From assembly GCF_050874005.1 (NCBI RefSeq), contig NZ_JBNMJV010000002.1, forward strand, positions 1 to 64,000: DNA of 64,000 nt, in the 5' to 3' direction. The translations under genes were made by a program, and so were the position numbers. This document shows, one piece after another, positions 8,146 through 16,797 of this stretch (the stretch's first letter is position 1; the number at the start of each line of letters is the position of its first letter). Under the pieces are notes generated by a model, which saw nothing but the letters and a program-made list of their open reading frames with translations, did no database searches and was not told the origin of the DNA. The stretch is from Huintestinicola sp050874005. GTDB taxonomy: Bacteria > Bacillota > Clostridia > Oscillospirales > Ruminococcaceae.

Positions 8146-9297
8146 TTACAATCTGCCCTTGAAATCCCCGTAGCCGAACTCCCGTTCAAGGTTCATTCTG
8201 CCCTCCGTATCAATGCGGTAGATCGAAGGCAGACCGATACCGTTAAAGGTGTTGTTCTTGCACATCGTGTAAATGGCCATATCGCAGAACACAAGCCTGT
8301 CACCAACGGAAAGGGGCTTGTCAAAGGAATATTCCCCGATAGAATCCCCCGCAAGACAGGTCGCCGCACCGATAAAATAAGTATACGCCTTTTCGCCAGT
8401 CTCACCTGCCCCGATTATCCTCGGACGATAGGGCATTTCCAGAACATCGGGCATATGACAGGCGGCAGAAGCGTCGATTATGGCGTGGGAATGTCCTCCG
8501 CTCTCATAAACCTCGAGAACGGTAGCCACCAGCCACCCTGCATTAAGAGCACAAGCCTCACCCGGCTCAATATACACCTGAACACCGTACTTGTCCTGCA
8601 CATAGCTTATAACTCTCACAAGCCTGTCCACATCATAGTCATCTCTTGTAACGTGATGACCGCCGCCAAAATTCACCCACTTCATTTTCGGAAGATACTT
8701 TCCGAACTTCTCCTCAAAATGCGGGATAGTCCTCTCAAGAACATCACTGTTCTGCTCGCACATAGTGTGAAAATGCAGTCCGCTCAGACTTCCAAGCATT
8801 TCCTCCTCGAAGTCCTCCGCCTTGACACCCAGACGGGAAATTCCTGCACAAGGGTCATATATGGCAGTCTCGATCTCCGAATATTCGGGATTTACTCTCA
8901 TACCGCATTCTATCTTTCTGCCATTTTCAGCCGCCTTATCCAGCATAGGCTTGAATCTTCTGAGCTGAGCAAAGCTGTTGAATACGATATGACCGCAGAT
9001 CTCGGTTATCTCTTCAAATTCCTCGGGACGGTATGCAGGAGAAAAAATGTGAACTTCCTTCCCCTTCATTTCCTCATACCCCAGCCTTGCTTCAAAAAGA
9101 CCGCTTGCGGTAGTGCCGTCAAGATACTGTGATAAAAGCGGATAAGTGCTGAACATTGAAAACGCCTTCTGCGCAAGAAGCACTTTGCACCCCGTCCGCA
9201 TTGACACGCTTCGGAGTATCTTCATATTCTTCTCAAGCAGTCTTTCGTCCACCACATAGCAGGGCGTTTTTACCGAGCTCACATCAAAACCGGGCAT
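8146..9297 (-). CDS. nspC: Carboxynorspermidine/carboxyspermidine decarboxylase (383 aa)
   Basis: PLP-dependent alanine-racemase-fold decarboxylase making norspermidine or spermidine from the carboxy form, the last step of the alternative bacterial polyamine route. The PLP lysine is in LLAQKAF (about K44), HFHTMCEQ and VNFGGGHH are typical, and YIEPGEAC is the phosphate-binding segment; CDMAIYTMCKN closes the active site. The start at 9297 (MPGFDVSS) is chosen because GGAAAGG lies nine bases upstream; the open frame runs back to 9378 through a hairpin. The usual partner, carboxynorspermidine dehydrogenase, is not in the window. The gene follows the DUF896 gene in the same direction. Confidence 0.9.
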   Translation of the reverse strand: MPGFDVSSVKTPCYVVDERLLEKNMKILRSVSMRTGCKVLLAQKAFSMFSTYPLLSQYLDGTTASGLFEARLGYEEMKGKEVHIFSPAYRPEEFEEITEICGHIVFNSFAQLRRFKPMLDKAAENGRKIECGMRVNPEYSEIETAIYDPCAGISRLGVKAEDFEEEMLGSLSGLHFHTMCEQNSDVLERTIPHFEEKFGKYLPKMKWVNFGGGHHVTRDDYDVDRLVRVISYVQDKYGVQVYIEPGEACALNAGWLVATVLEVYESGGHSHAIIDASAACHMPDVLEMPYRPRIIGAGETGEKAYTYFIGAATCLAGDSIGEYSFDKPLSVGDRLVFCDMAIYTMCKNNTFNGIGLPSIYRIDTEGRMNLEREFGYGDFKGRL

Positions 9298-9323
9298 AGA
9301 GACCATCCTTTCCACATTCAAAA

Positions 9324-9375
9324 ATACTGTCGGCAATGGAGCGCACGAAGGCACCCGCAAACTGTCCGACAGTAT
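9324..9375 (-). promoter_or_regulatory. Leader hairpin upstream of nspC
   Basis: A perfect 10-base inverted repeat, ATACTGTCGG at 9324-9333 against CCGACAGTAT at 9366-9375, encloses a 32-base loop. On the minus (coding) strand the stem is followed by TTTTTG, so it has the form of an intrinsic terminator or attenuator between the DUF896 gene and nspC. No known riboswitch was recognised. Confidence 0.55.
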
Positions 9376-9381
9376 CATAAA

Positions 9382-9570
9382 TCATTTTTTATTATCGTCC
9401 GCAGCGTCAACAAACTCGATGTTGTCAAGCTGAGATTTCAGATTAGCCACAACGCCCCTGCGGAACTCGAAGCGAAGCTCGGTCTGCTCACGCTTCTCCT
9501 CATCGGTGAGGCCCTGCTCACGGGATTTTCTTGCAAGCTCGTTGATACGGTCAATTTTTTCCTTAGTCAT
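9382..9570 (-). CDS. DUF896 family protein, YnzC-like (62 aa)
   Basis: A small charged helical protein. It opens MTKEKIDRINELARKSREQG and continues LTDEEKREQTELR, the hallmark of the DUF896/YnzC family, which folds as a two-helix hairpin. In Bacillus the family has been linked with the SOS region, but no function is established. It overlaps the end of tmcAL by eight bases, so it is translationally coupled to it. It lies upstream of the nspC leader hairpin. Confidence 0.85.
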   Translation of the reverse strand: MTKEKIDRINELARKSREQGLTDEEKREQTELRFEFRRGVVANLKSQLDNIEFVDAADDNKK

Positions 9571-10960
9571 TGCTGTTGTCCTCGGACTCGGGCTTATCCT
9601 CGGAGGAAGCTTCCTCGGCAGCCTTTGCTTCAGCAGCCTTGGCAGCAGCTCTCTCGGCTCTCATCTTTTCAACTTCTTCGGCTGTACCGGACATAGCCGT
9701 AGTTTTCATATCCTCGGGAAGCTCGGAAACAAATCCCTCGATCTTGTCAAAAGTCACCTTGCCGGTAAAGTCCATACCGCTGGGACGGATATTTCTTGAA
9801 CCGATAGTATAAATATCGCTGGAAACTGTAGTCATACCGACTGCACGCATAACATTCTTGTTCTGCTTGCCTGCCTCAACGAAATCCTTGAGGGAGGAGC
9901 TGAAAGGAATGGAAAGCTTGTCCTCGGGAAGAGAACCTGCCATTTTAAGAATTTCCGCACCCTTGTCATTAAGAGCAAGGATACGTCCGAAGGTAGGAGG
10001 AACCTTGAGGTCGTCTGTTCTGATGCCGAAGAGGGCATTGAAAAGTATCCTCTTGATACGGGACATAGGATAGCGCTTAACCTTTATCTTGTCGAGAAGA
10101 TCTTCAAGAGATGTAGCCACTCTTGCAGCCTGGAATATTCTGTTCTCAAGGCCCTGACCAACATCGGGAGTCATAGAAAGCTCCTGAGGAGACATTGTTC
10201 TCAGACGATAGAGAATTACTCTCTCAAAATTCTCAAACCAGCAAAGAAGCTCCTTTTCCTCATACTCTGCCACAGCGTCGGCAGTCTCCTTGGGAACGAA
10301 TGCGGAGAAATCCTCGCCGTCATCAATAAGCTGACGGATATAGCTGCCGCTGGCAATAGTGGAACTGTGGCTGTCGGAGTCGTGCTCAGCGCCCTCACGC
10401 TTAACAGTAAAGGGCTTTATCTTGTCAAGAAGTCCCAGAATTTTAAGGGACTTGATATACTCAACAGCAAGGATATTGTTGGGAGAATTAAGGATATCGC
10501 CCACCATAGGACCATACTTGTATGACACAAGCTGATGAACAGCGTCGGGGAAGGGAATGCCCTGTTCCATAAGGGGCTTGATGTTCTCGGGAGTAGTTAC
10601 CTCCTGAACAGCATCAGCGCACTGAGAGAGCTGCTCAATGCTTCCGCACTCGCTGCCGAAAGAAATTCCCTCAACGCATCTGAGTGCGCCCAGCAGCATA
10701 ACGCCGCAGCGTGCAAAAAATTCTGCATTTGCAAGGCTGTACTGAACAGGCATTTCGATAACAAGGTCAACGCCGTTCTTGACAGCGATCTCGGCTCTCT
10801 TGAACTTGTCCATAAGGGCAGGCTCGCCTCTCTGAACGAAGTTTCCGCTCATAACAGCAACAATGTGAGTTGCACCGGTCTGCTTCTTTGTCTCCTCTAT
10901 CTGATAGATATGACCGTTGTGAAAGGGATTGTATTCGCAGATAATTCCGTAAGTTTTCAT
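9563..10960 (-). CDS. tmcAL: tRNA(Met) cytidine acetate ligase, TmcAL/YlbM (465 aa)
   Basis: Uses acetate and ATP to form N4-acetylcytidine at the wobble base of elongator tRNA(Met). The N-terminal nucleotidyltransferase signature GIICEYNPFHNGH (ATP binding) and VVAVMSGNFVQRGEPA-like segment (seen as VAVMSGNFVQRGEPALMDK) are diagnostic. The body of the protein matches the family; the last ~45 residues form an Ala/Glu-rich tail with repeated KAAEAKAAEEASSED, longer than the usual end. A promoter lies at 11039-11067. It is the first gene of a minus-strand unit with the DUF896 gene and nspC. Confidence 0.9.
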   Translation of the reverse strand: MKTYGIICEYNPFHNGHIYQIEETKKQTGATHIVAVMSGNFVQRGEPALMDKFKRAEIAVKNGVDLVIEMPVQYSLANAEFFARCGVMLLGALRCVEGISFGSECGSIEQLSQCADAVQEVTTPENIKPLMEQGIPFPDAVHQLVSYKYGPMVGDILNSPNNILAVEYIKSLKILGLLDKIKPFTVKREGAEHDSDSHSSTIASGSYIRQLIDDGEDFSAFVPKETADAVAEYEEKELLCWFENFERVILYRLRTMSPQELSMTPDVGQGLENRIFQAARVATSLEDLLDKIKVKRYPMSRIKRILFNALFGIRTDDLKVPPTFGRILALNDKGAEILKMAGSLPEDKLSIPFSSSLKDFVEAGKQNKNVMRAVGMTTVSSDIYTIGSRNIRPSGMDFTGKVTFDKIEGFVSELPEDMKTTAMSGTAEEVEKMRAERAAAKAAEAKAAEEASSEDKPESEDNSND

Positions 10961-11038
10961 TATTCGACCGTCCTTTGAAAGTAATTGGAAATAAACGGTA
11001 AACGCAAATCATAACAACATTTACCCATAATAATCTTT

Positions 11039-11067
11039 ATTATATCACACATTAAAAATATTTGCAA
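11039..11067 (-). promoter_or_regulatory. Sigma-70-type promoter for tmcAL unit
   Basis: Minus strand TTGCAA (11062-11067), 17-base spacer, TATAAT (11039-11044), about 80 bases upstream of tmcAL. Confidence 0.75.
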
Positions 11068-11146
11068 GGGATATTTGAAAAAAATACTCAAAACATTTCG
11101 ACGTCTGCTCATTCACAAAAAATTTACAACAAAATTTTAAAACCCC

Positions 11147-11175
11147 TTGCAATATGCAGAATAATGTGCTATAAT
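11147..11175 (+). promoter_or_regulatory. Sigma-70-type promoter for rpmE
   Basis: TTGCAA (11147-11152), 17-base spacer, TATAAT (11170-11175). The predicted transcript has a ~95-base leader before rpmE. Confidence 0.8.
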
Positions 11176-11191
11176 TTATATCCGTAAATGA

Positions 11192-11242
11192 TTATGTAGC
11201 ACTACTGTCCGAAGTAATGTGATGGGCTGCTATGTCGGTCAT
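11192..11242 (+). promoter_or_regulatory. Structured rpmE leader, possible L31 autoregulatory element
   Basis: The 5' leader of rpmE can fold into a hairpin with a lower stem TAGCA/TGCTA and an upper stem GTCC/GGGC, separated by an asymmetric loop. L31 leaders in Firmicutes are known autoregulatory RNA motifs; this position and size fit, but I cannot match the consensus without a covariance search. Confidence 0.45.
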
Positions 11243-11275
11243 ATTATTTTCAGATGAAAGTGAGGTGCTCTGACA

Positions 11276-11479
11276 ATGAGAGAGGGAATTCACCCCAATT
11301 ACGTTGAAACAACCATCACCTGTGCTTGCGGCAACGTGATCAAGACCCGTTCCACCAAGGAGAATATCCGAGTTGAAATCTGCTCCAAGTGCCACCCCTT
11401 CTACACAGGCAAGCAGAAGCTCGTTGATACAGGCGGACGTGTTGACCGTTTCAAGAAGCGTTTCGGTATGGACAAGTAA
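11276..11479 (+). CDS. rpmE: 50S ribosomal protein L31, zinc-binding form (67 aa)
   Basis: Large-subunit ribosomal protein at the subunit interface. MREGIHPNY at the N-terminus, TCACGN with C16/C18 and CSKCHPFYTGKQK with C36/C39 identify the cysteine-containing (C+) type A form, which binds Zn. AAAGTGAGGTG precedes the ATG. It has its own promoter, leader and a strong terminator, so it is a single-gene transcript. Confidence 0.97.
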   Translation: MREGIHPNYVETTITCACGNVIKTRSTKENIRVEICSKCHPFYTGKQKLVDTGGRVDRFKKRFGMDK

Positions 11480-11493
11480 TGTCAGAATTTATA

Positions 11494-11528
11494 AATTGCC
11501 TGCGTAACATAACGCAGGCAATTTTTTT
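11494..11528 (+). terminator. Rho-independent terminator of rpmE
   Basis: Stem TTGCCTGCGT / ACGCAGGCAA with a short loop, followed by seven T residues. Confidence 0.92.
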
Positions 11529-11545
11529 AGAAAGGGGTTTTCAAA

Positions 11546-12175
11546 ATGAACGCTCCCGATTATCAGACGATAAAAGGCAGCGCCGAGGCTTCCTTTACCG
11601 AGAAAAAGTCCGAATTTATCGGCTATATCCGCCACGTTGAAACAGACGAAGAAGCGGTGGCTTTTATTAACGAGATACGAGGGGTGCACCGCAAGGCGAC
11701 CCACAATGTCTACGCATACATTCTCCGAAACGGCAGCGTTACCAGATACAGCGACGACGGCGAACCCCAAGGAACCGCAGGAGTGCCTGTTTTTGAGGTA
11801 CTCCGCAAAGAGGGGCTGACAGATGTGTGCTGCGTTGTGACACGTTATTTCGGCGGCATACTTCTGGGGGGCGGCGGTCTTGTGAGAGCCTATTCCCACA
11901 GCGCAAAGATAGCCATAGACGCCGCAGAGCCTATGATAATGCGCTCCTGCTACCCATTTGAGATAACCGCCGATTACAACCTCTACGGCAAGCTGACAAA
12001 TATCCTCCCCGAGTTTGAGGTAAAGATAACCGATACCCGGTTTGCGGATAATGTAACTATTTCGCTCTTGTGCCGTTCATCTCTTGCCGATGCCCTGACC
12101 GAAAAGCTCATTGATACGGCAAACGGCCGGATAACTGTGCAGAAGGGCGAAGAATCCTTTGAGAATTTCGCATAA
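11546..12175 (+). CDS. YigZ/IMPACT family protein (209 aa)
   Basis: UPF0029/IMPACT-fold protein. Typical motifs are FTEKKSEFIGY near the start, the repeat-like HNVYAYIL, RYSDDGEPQGTAGVP and VTRYFGGILLGGGGLVRAY, followed by a C-terminal DUF1949-like ferredoxin-fold domain. The fold suggests interaction with nucleic acid or the translation apparatus, but the biochemical role is not settled. AAAGGGG precedes the ATG. Confidence 0.9.
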   Translation: MNAPDYQTIKGSAEASFTEKKSEFIGYIRHVETDEEAVAFINEIRGVHRKATHNVYAYILRNGSVTRYSDDGEPQGTAGVPVFEVLRKEGLTDVCCVVTRYFGGILLGGGGLVRAYSHSAKIAIDAAEPMIMRSCYPFEITADYNLYGKLTNILPEFEVKITDTRFADNVTISLLCRSSLADALTEKLIDTANGRITVQKGEESFENFA

Positions 12176-12274
12176 TTTTGTGCACATCTACAAATATTAT
12201 TTTCAAAAAAAGTTTTTTCGCCTTTTTTGAGTATATATATACAGATTGCGATTTTGGGGAAAGGGTTGATATGT

Positions 12275-13270
12275 ATGACTATTCGTGAAGAGCTTGAGAT
12301 AATCGAGTTGGGCACTCTCTGTGAGGACGCCTGCACTTCCAAGCACACAGGCAGACGGGTGCGCCCCGAGCCGAAATGCCCTATCCGCACAGAATTTCAG
12401 CGTGACAGAGACCGCATACTCCACTGCAATGCCTTCAGACGGCTCAAGCACAAAACTCAGGTGTTCCTCTCCCCCGTAGGCGACCACTACAGAACAAGGC
12501 TCACCCATTCTCTTGAGGTATCACAGATAGCAAGGACTATCTCACGGGCACTCAGACTTAATGAAGACCTCACCGAAGCCATCGCATTAGGTCACGACCT
12601 GGGTCACACACCCTTCGGTCACGCAGGAGAAGCTATCCTCAATGAGATATGCTCCTTCGGCTTCAAGCATTATCTGCAAAGCGTAAGAGTGGTGGACTAT
12701 ATCGAGAAAAACGGTATGGGTCTTAACCTTACATATGAGGTAAAAAACGGAATTGCCTGCCACACTAACAGGACAGCCGTTACCAAGGAGGGCTGTGTTG
12801 TCCGTCTTGCCGACAAGATCGCATACATAAATCACGATATTGACGATGCCCTCAGAGCAGGCGTTATCACCGAGGATATGCTCCCCGAAAATGCGGTAAG
12901 CGTTCTCGGGCATTCAAAGAGCGAAAGAATAACCACCCTTATAATGTCGGTGGTAAAAAGCGGCGTTGAGGAAATAAAGCTTGAGGATCACATCAAAGCC
13001 GCCGAGGACGAGCTTTACGCCTTTATGTTTGAGCACGTTTATCACAACAACGCTGCCAAGGACGAGGAAGTCAAGGCGAAAATGCTTGTGGAAAAGCTCT
13101 TCCGCTATTATTTCAAAAACCCCGACAAAATGCCCGAGGAATATAAAAACATTATGAACCGTTTCTCCAAGGAGCGGGCGGTGTGCGATTATATTTCGGG
13201 TATGAGCGACGGCTATGCCATAAATCTTTATAACGATCTTTTCGTGCCGAAATGCTGGCACATTCAGTAA
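12275..13270 (+). CDS. dGTPase-like HD phosphohydrolase (331 aa)
   Basis: Deoxyguanosinetriphosphate triphosphohydrolase-like protein of the short (type 2) class, cleaving dNTPs to nucleoside and triphosphate. The signature FQRDRDRILHCNAFRRLKHK, then RTRLTHSLEVSQIAR and LGHDLGHTPFGHAGE give the HD metal site (H, HD, D). The start at 12275 (MTIREELE) is chosen because GGGGAAAGGG lies ten bases upstream; an extended frame opens at 12227. It is directly followed by dnaG, a common clostridial arrangement (dgt-dnaG-rpoD). Confidence 0.93.
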   Translation: MTIREELEIIELGTLCEDACTSKHTGRRVRPEPKCPIRTEFQRDRDRILHCNAFRRLKHKTQVFLSPVGDHYRTRLTHSLEVSQIARTISRALRLNEDLTEAIALGHDLGHTPFGHAGEAILNEICSFGFKHYLQSVRVVDYIEKNGMGLNLTYEVKNGIACHTNRTAVTKEGCVVRLADKIAYINHDIDDALRAGVITEDMLPENAVSVLGHSKSERITTLIMSVVKSGVEEIKLEDHIKAAEDELYAFMFEHVYHNNAAKDEEVKAKMLVEKLFRYYFKNPDKMPEEYKNIMNRFSKERAVCDYISGMSDGYAINLYNDLFVPKCWHIQ

Positions 13271-13305
13271 ATTCTCTTGGCATTTTCCCGAAAGGAGGCT
13301 GACCT

Positions 13306-15060
13306 ATGCCCCTGCCCGAGGATTTTATAATGCAGCTTAAGCAGAATAATCCCATTGAGTCGGTGATGAGCTCATACGTGAGCCTGAAACGAAGCAGCAG
13401 GGATTATGTCTGTCTCTGCCCCTTTCATTCGGAAAAGACCCCCTCCTGCCATATAAACGTAGGAAAGCAGTTTTTCCATTGCTTCGGCTGCGGAGCAGGG
13501 GGCGATGTCATCACCTTTGTGATGAAAGCGGAAAATCTTGAATATATTGAAGCTGTGCGCTTTCTCGCTCAGCGTGCCGGAATGAGTATGCCCGAGGAAG
13601 CAAAAAACAACGACCTCAGCAGGCTCAAAGCCCGAATACTTGAAATAAACCGTATGGCTGCCCGTTATTTTCATCAGACCCTGATGAAGGACAGCAGAGG
13701 CGAAAAGGGCAGGCTGTACTTTAAATCCCGTCAGCTAACCGTCAAGACCATCACCAAATATGGTCTTGGCTATGCCCCCGATGAATGGCGGTATCTCACT
13801 GACTATCTGAAATCTCAAGGCTGCACCGAAGAGGAGCTTATTGCCGCAAACCTTGCAAGGCATAGTCAGAAAGGCGGTGTTTACGACAGCTTTCGTGACA
13901 GGGTGATGTTCCCCATAATCGACCTGAGAGGAAATGTGATCGCATTCGGCGGAAGAATAATTGACGGCGAGGGTCCCAAGTATCTTAACTCCTCGGACAC
14001 CCCCGTTTTCAAGAAAAGCCGCAATCTTTTCTCCCTGAATTTTGCCAAGCGGTCGGACGAGCGGCGGCTCATTCTTGCCGAGGGCTATATGGACGTTATC
14101 GCCGTCAACCAGGCAGGCTTTGAAAATGTGGTAGCCACTCTGGGAACAGCTCTCACACCCGAGCAGGCAAGGATAATGTCCCAGTACGCCGACGAGGTGA
14201 TAATCGCCTACGACTCGGACGGAGCGGGACAGAAAGCCACTCAGAGAGCCATAAATCTTCTGAGCGAGGCAGGAGTAAGAACAAAAATAATCAAAATGGA
14301 GGGCGCAAAGGACCCCGATGAATTTATCAAAAAATTCGGCGCACTCCGTTTCAAGCAGCTCCTTGACAACTCCGACGGAGCCATAAATTTCCGTCTGTCA
14401 AAATGCGGAAACGACCTTGACCTTGACAGCGATACGGGACGGGTGGAATATCTGAAACGCTGTGTTGACGTGCTTTCACAGATAGCCTCCCCCGTAGAAC
14501 GGAGCGTGTATATCTCGAAGATAGCAAAAGAGCAGAACATTTCACGGGACGCTCTGGAGCTTCAGGTGAACTCGGTTATCCGCAAGAGGATAAACGCCGA
14601 CAAAAAGCAGAACTGGAACGAGATACGCACCTTTTCCGAAAAGCGAAAGACCGACCCTGCGGCGGTGAATTTCCCCAAGGAATATAAGGCGGAGCAGGGC
14701 ATTATCGCTTACCTCTGCGTTCACCCCGAGGAGCTTTCATATGTGGAGAAAAATCTGTCTCCCGACAGCTTTCTGACAGAATTCCACAAAAAGGTCTATG
14801 AAAAGCTGATATCGGGTATGAAAGAGTCGGCGGATTTTAACATATTATCGCTTCAAAGTGAATTTCCTGCCGATGAAATGGGCAAAATAACCGGGATATT
14901 ATCGGAAGCCCAGACCCTTGAACTGAACAGAAATGCCGCCGAAGATTACATAAGGATACTTAATGAACGGCGTGAACGGGAGCAGTCGGCGGCTCCTCCC
15001 TCGGCGCTTTCCGATGACGATTTTCTTTCTCTTGCGCAAAAAATACGCAGCAGAAAATGA
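13306..15060 (+). CDS. dnaG: DNA primase (584 aa)
   Basis: Synthesises RNA primers at the replication fork. The N-terminal CHC2 zinc site is visible as C38, H41, C59 and C62 (CPFH ... HCFGCG). The RNA-polymerase core follows, with GGRIIDGEGPKYLNS, and the TOPRIM motifs LILAEGYMDVIAV and IIAYDSDGAGQKA. The C-terminal ~130 residues are the helicase-binding region. AAAGGAGG seven bases upstream sets the start. It lies between the dGTPase-like gene and rpoD, the macromolecular-synthesis arrangement. Confidence 0.97.
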   Translation: MPLPEDFIMQLKQNNPIESVMSSYVSLKRSSRDYVCLCPFHSEKTPSCHINVGKQFFHCFGCGAGGDVITFVMKAENLEYIEAVRFLAQRAGMSMPEEAKNNDLSRLKARILEINRMAARYFHQTLMKDSRGEKGRLYFKSRQLTVKTITKYGLGYAPDEWRYLTDYLKSQGCTEEELIAANLARHSQKGGVYDSFRDRVMFPIIDLRGNVIAFGGRIIDGEGPKYLNSSDTPVFKKSRNLFSLNFAKRSDERRLILAEGYMDVIAVNQAGFENVVATLGTALTPEQARIMSQYADEVIIAYDSDGAGQKATQRAINLLSEAGVRTKIIKMEGAKDPDEFIKKFGALRFKQLLDNSDGAINFRLSKCGNDLDLDSDTGRVEYLKRCVDVLSQIASPVERSVYISKIAKEQNISRDALELQVNSVIRKRINADKKQNWNEIRTFSEKRKTDPAAVNFPKEYKAEQGIIAYLCVHPEELSYVEKNLSPDSFLTEFHKKVYEKLISGMKESADFNILSLQSEFPADEMGKITGILSEAQTLELNRNAAEDYIRILNERREREQSAAPPSALSDDDFLSLAQKIRSRK

Positions 15061-15093
15061 TCATAAATACCAACCGAAAGGACTGTAAAATAT

Positions 15094-16173
15094 ATGAACA
15101 ATACAGATAAGGCTATGGAGACCCTGATGGAACAGGGCCGTGCTCACGGCAGACTGACCACCACCGAGATAAACGACGTGATGGAGAAGCTTGATCTGGA
15201 CGTTGACCAGATCGATTCGTTCTACGATAACTGCCAGAGTATGAACATTGATATCATCGAGGACTTCGACGCAGAAAAAGAGCTTGCAATAGACGATATC
15301 TCCTTACAGGACGACCTGGAGCTTGCTCTTTCCACCGAGGGCATCGCTATTGACGACCCCGTAAAGATCTATTTAAAGGAAATAGGACGTGTTCCCCTGC
15401 TTACTCCCGAAGAGGAGATACAGCTTGCAGAGCGTATGGCTGTAGGCGATGTAAAGGCTAAGCAGAGACTTGCCGAGGCAAACCTTCGTCTCGTTGTTTC
15501 CATTGCAAAGAGATATGTGGGCAGAGGTATGCAGTTCCTCGACCTTATCCAGGAAGGAAACTTAGGTCTTATAAAGGCTGTTGAGAAATTCGACCACACC
15601 AAGGGCTTTAAGTTTTCCACATACGCTACCTGGTGGATAAGACAGGCAATCACAAGGGCTATTGCCGATCAGGCAAGAACTATCCGAATCCCCGTTCATA
15701 TGGTGGAGACTATTACAAAGGTCAAGAAGGCTTCAAGCCAGCTCCTTCACAAGAACGGCCACGACCCCTCTCCCGAGGAGATATCCGAAGAGCTTAATCT
15801 CCCTGTTGAAAGAGTACGTGAGATAATGCGTATCGCACAGGACCCCGTTTCTCTTGAAACACCTATCGGTGAGGAGGAGGACAGCCACCTCGGCGACTTT
15901 ATCCCCGATGATGACGCCCCTGCACCTGCGGACGCCGCTTCTCTCATTCTTCTCAAGGAGAAGCTTGGAGAAGTGCTTTCCACTCTTACAGAGCGTGAGG
16001 AAAAAGTTCTGAGACTTCGTTTCGGTCTTGAGGACGGACGTTCCCGTACTCTTGAGGAAGTCGGCAAGGAATTTGACGTAACAAGAGAGCGTATCAGACA
16101 GATCGAAGCAAAGGCTCTCAGAAAACTCCGTCACCCCAGCAGAAGCAAAAAGGTCAAGGATTTCCTTGACTGA
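15094..16173 (+). CDS. rpoD: Primary sigma factor RpoD/SigA (359 aa)
   Basis: Housekeeping sigma factor. Region 1.2 (DDPVKIYLKEIG), region 2 (LDLIQEGNLGLIKAVEKFD and FKFSTYATWWIRQAI), region 3 and region 4 with TLEEVGKEFDVTRERIRQIE are all intact. At 359 residues it is the short Gram-positive form, without the large non-conserved insert of E. coli RpoD. The N-terminal ~85 residues are region 1.1. It follows dnaG after a 33-base gap with CCGAAAGGA in front. The many TTGACA/TATAAT sites in this window fit such a factor. Confidence 0.97.
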   Translation: MNNTDKAMETLMEQGRAHGRLTTTEINDVMEKLDLDVDQIDSFYDNCQSMNIDIIEDFDAEKELAIDDISLQDDLELALSTEGIAIDDPVKIYLKEIGRVPLLTPEEEIQLAERMAVGDVKAKQRLAEANLRLVVSIAKRYVGRGMQFLDLIQEGNLGLIKAVEKFDHTKGFKFSTYATWWIRQAITRAIADQARTIRIPVHMVETITKVKKASSQLLHKNGHDPSPEEISEELNLPVERVREIMRIAQDPVSLETPIGEEEDSHLGDFIPDDDAPAPADAASLILLKEKLGEVLSTLTEREEKVLRLRFGLEDGRSRTLEEVGKEFDVTRERIRQIEAKALRKLRHPSRSKKVKDFLD

Positions 16174-16200
16174 TAACGCCGAAAGGAATGATAAAATCAG

Positions 16201-16623
16201 ATGTGTCTGACTCTCGAATCGGATTACGCTGTCAGGATAATCGGCTGTCTTGCCGCCGAAAACAAGCGTATCGACGCAAAAAATATATCAGAACGCACAG
16301 GCGTCAGTCTGCGCTTTTCACTTAAAATTCTGCGAAAGCTCGTGTCCGCAGGTCTGGTAAGGTCCTATAAGGGTATGCAGGGCGGCTATGAGCTGGCAAA
16401 GGCTCCCTCGGAGATAACGATGCTTAGCGTTATCGAGTCGGTGGAGGGTGATTATTACCTCAACCGATGCCACGAAGAGGATTTTGTATGCACAAGAGGC
16501 GCAAAGGGCTGCTGCTGCTATCAGAATGTGTTTAACGAGATAAGCGAAATGGTCAACAAAAAGCTTGCCTCCTGCACCTTTCAGGATCTTCTGAACGATG
16601 ATAAAAATTCCGCAGCAAAATAA
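16201..16623 (+). CDS. Rrf2 family transcriptional regulator (140 aa)
   Basis: Winged-helix Rrf2 protein: LESDYAVRIIGCLA, the recognition region SERTGVSLRFSLKILRKLVSAGL, and the wing YKGMQGGYELAK. A C-terminal cysteine group (CHEEDFVCTRGAKGCCC) stands where Fe-S-sensing Rrf2 proteins such as IscR and NsrR carry their ligands, so cluster or redox sensing is plausible (inference). No isc/suf genes are adjacent. AAAGGA lies about 14 bases before the ATG, a rather long spacing. A terminator follows. Confidence 0.85.
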   Translation: MCLTLESDYAVRIIGCLAAENKRIDAKNISERTGVSLRFSLKILRKLVSAGLVRSYKGMQGGYELAKAPSEITMLSVIESVEGDYYLNRCHEEDFVCTRGAKGCCCYQNVFNEISEMVNKKLASCTFQDLLNDDKNSAAK

Positions 16624-16639
16624 TACTTATGATTCATAG

Positions 16640-16669
16640 TTCTCCCTGTCCCTGATGGGGAGAATTTTT
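16640..16669 (+). terminator. Rho-independent terminator after the Rrf2 gene
   Basis: Stem TTCTCCC / GGGAGAA with a 10-11-base loop and a TTTTT run. Confidence 0.85.
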
Positions 16670-16797
16670 ATATAGGCAATATCAACAAATATAGCATTAT
16701 AAGTTTGTGCAGCATTTTATAATGTTTTTTGAAAAAAATTGTGCTTTATGATTGTTTATATATCAGAAGCGCTTTAAAGACAGGGGGAACCTACGAT

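Noticed and set aside
7717..9132. Long plus-strand open frame (471 aa) opposite the phosphoesterase and nspC
   Set aside because: It is antisense to two clear genes, has no ribosome site and no family resemblance; a product of biased codon use on the other strand.
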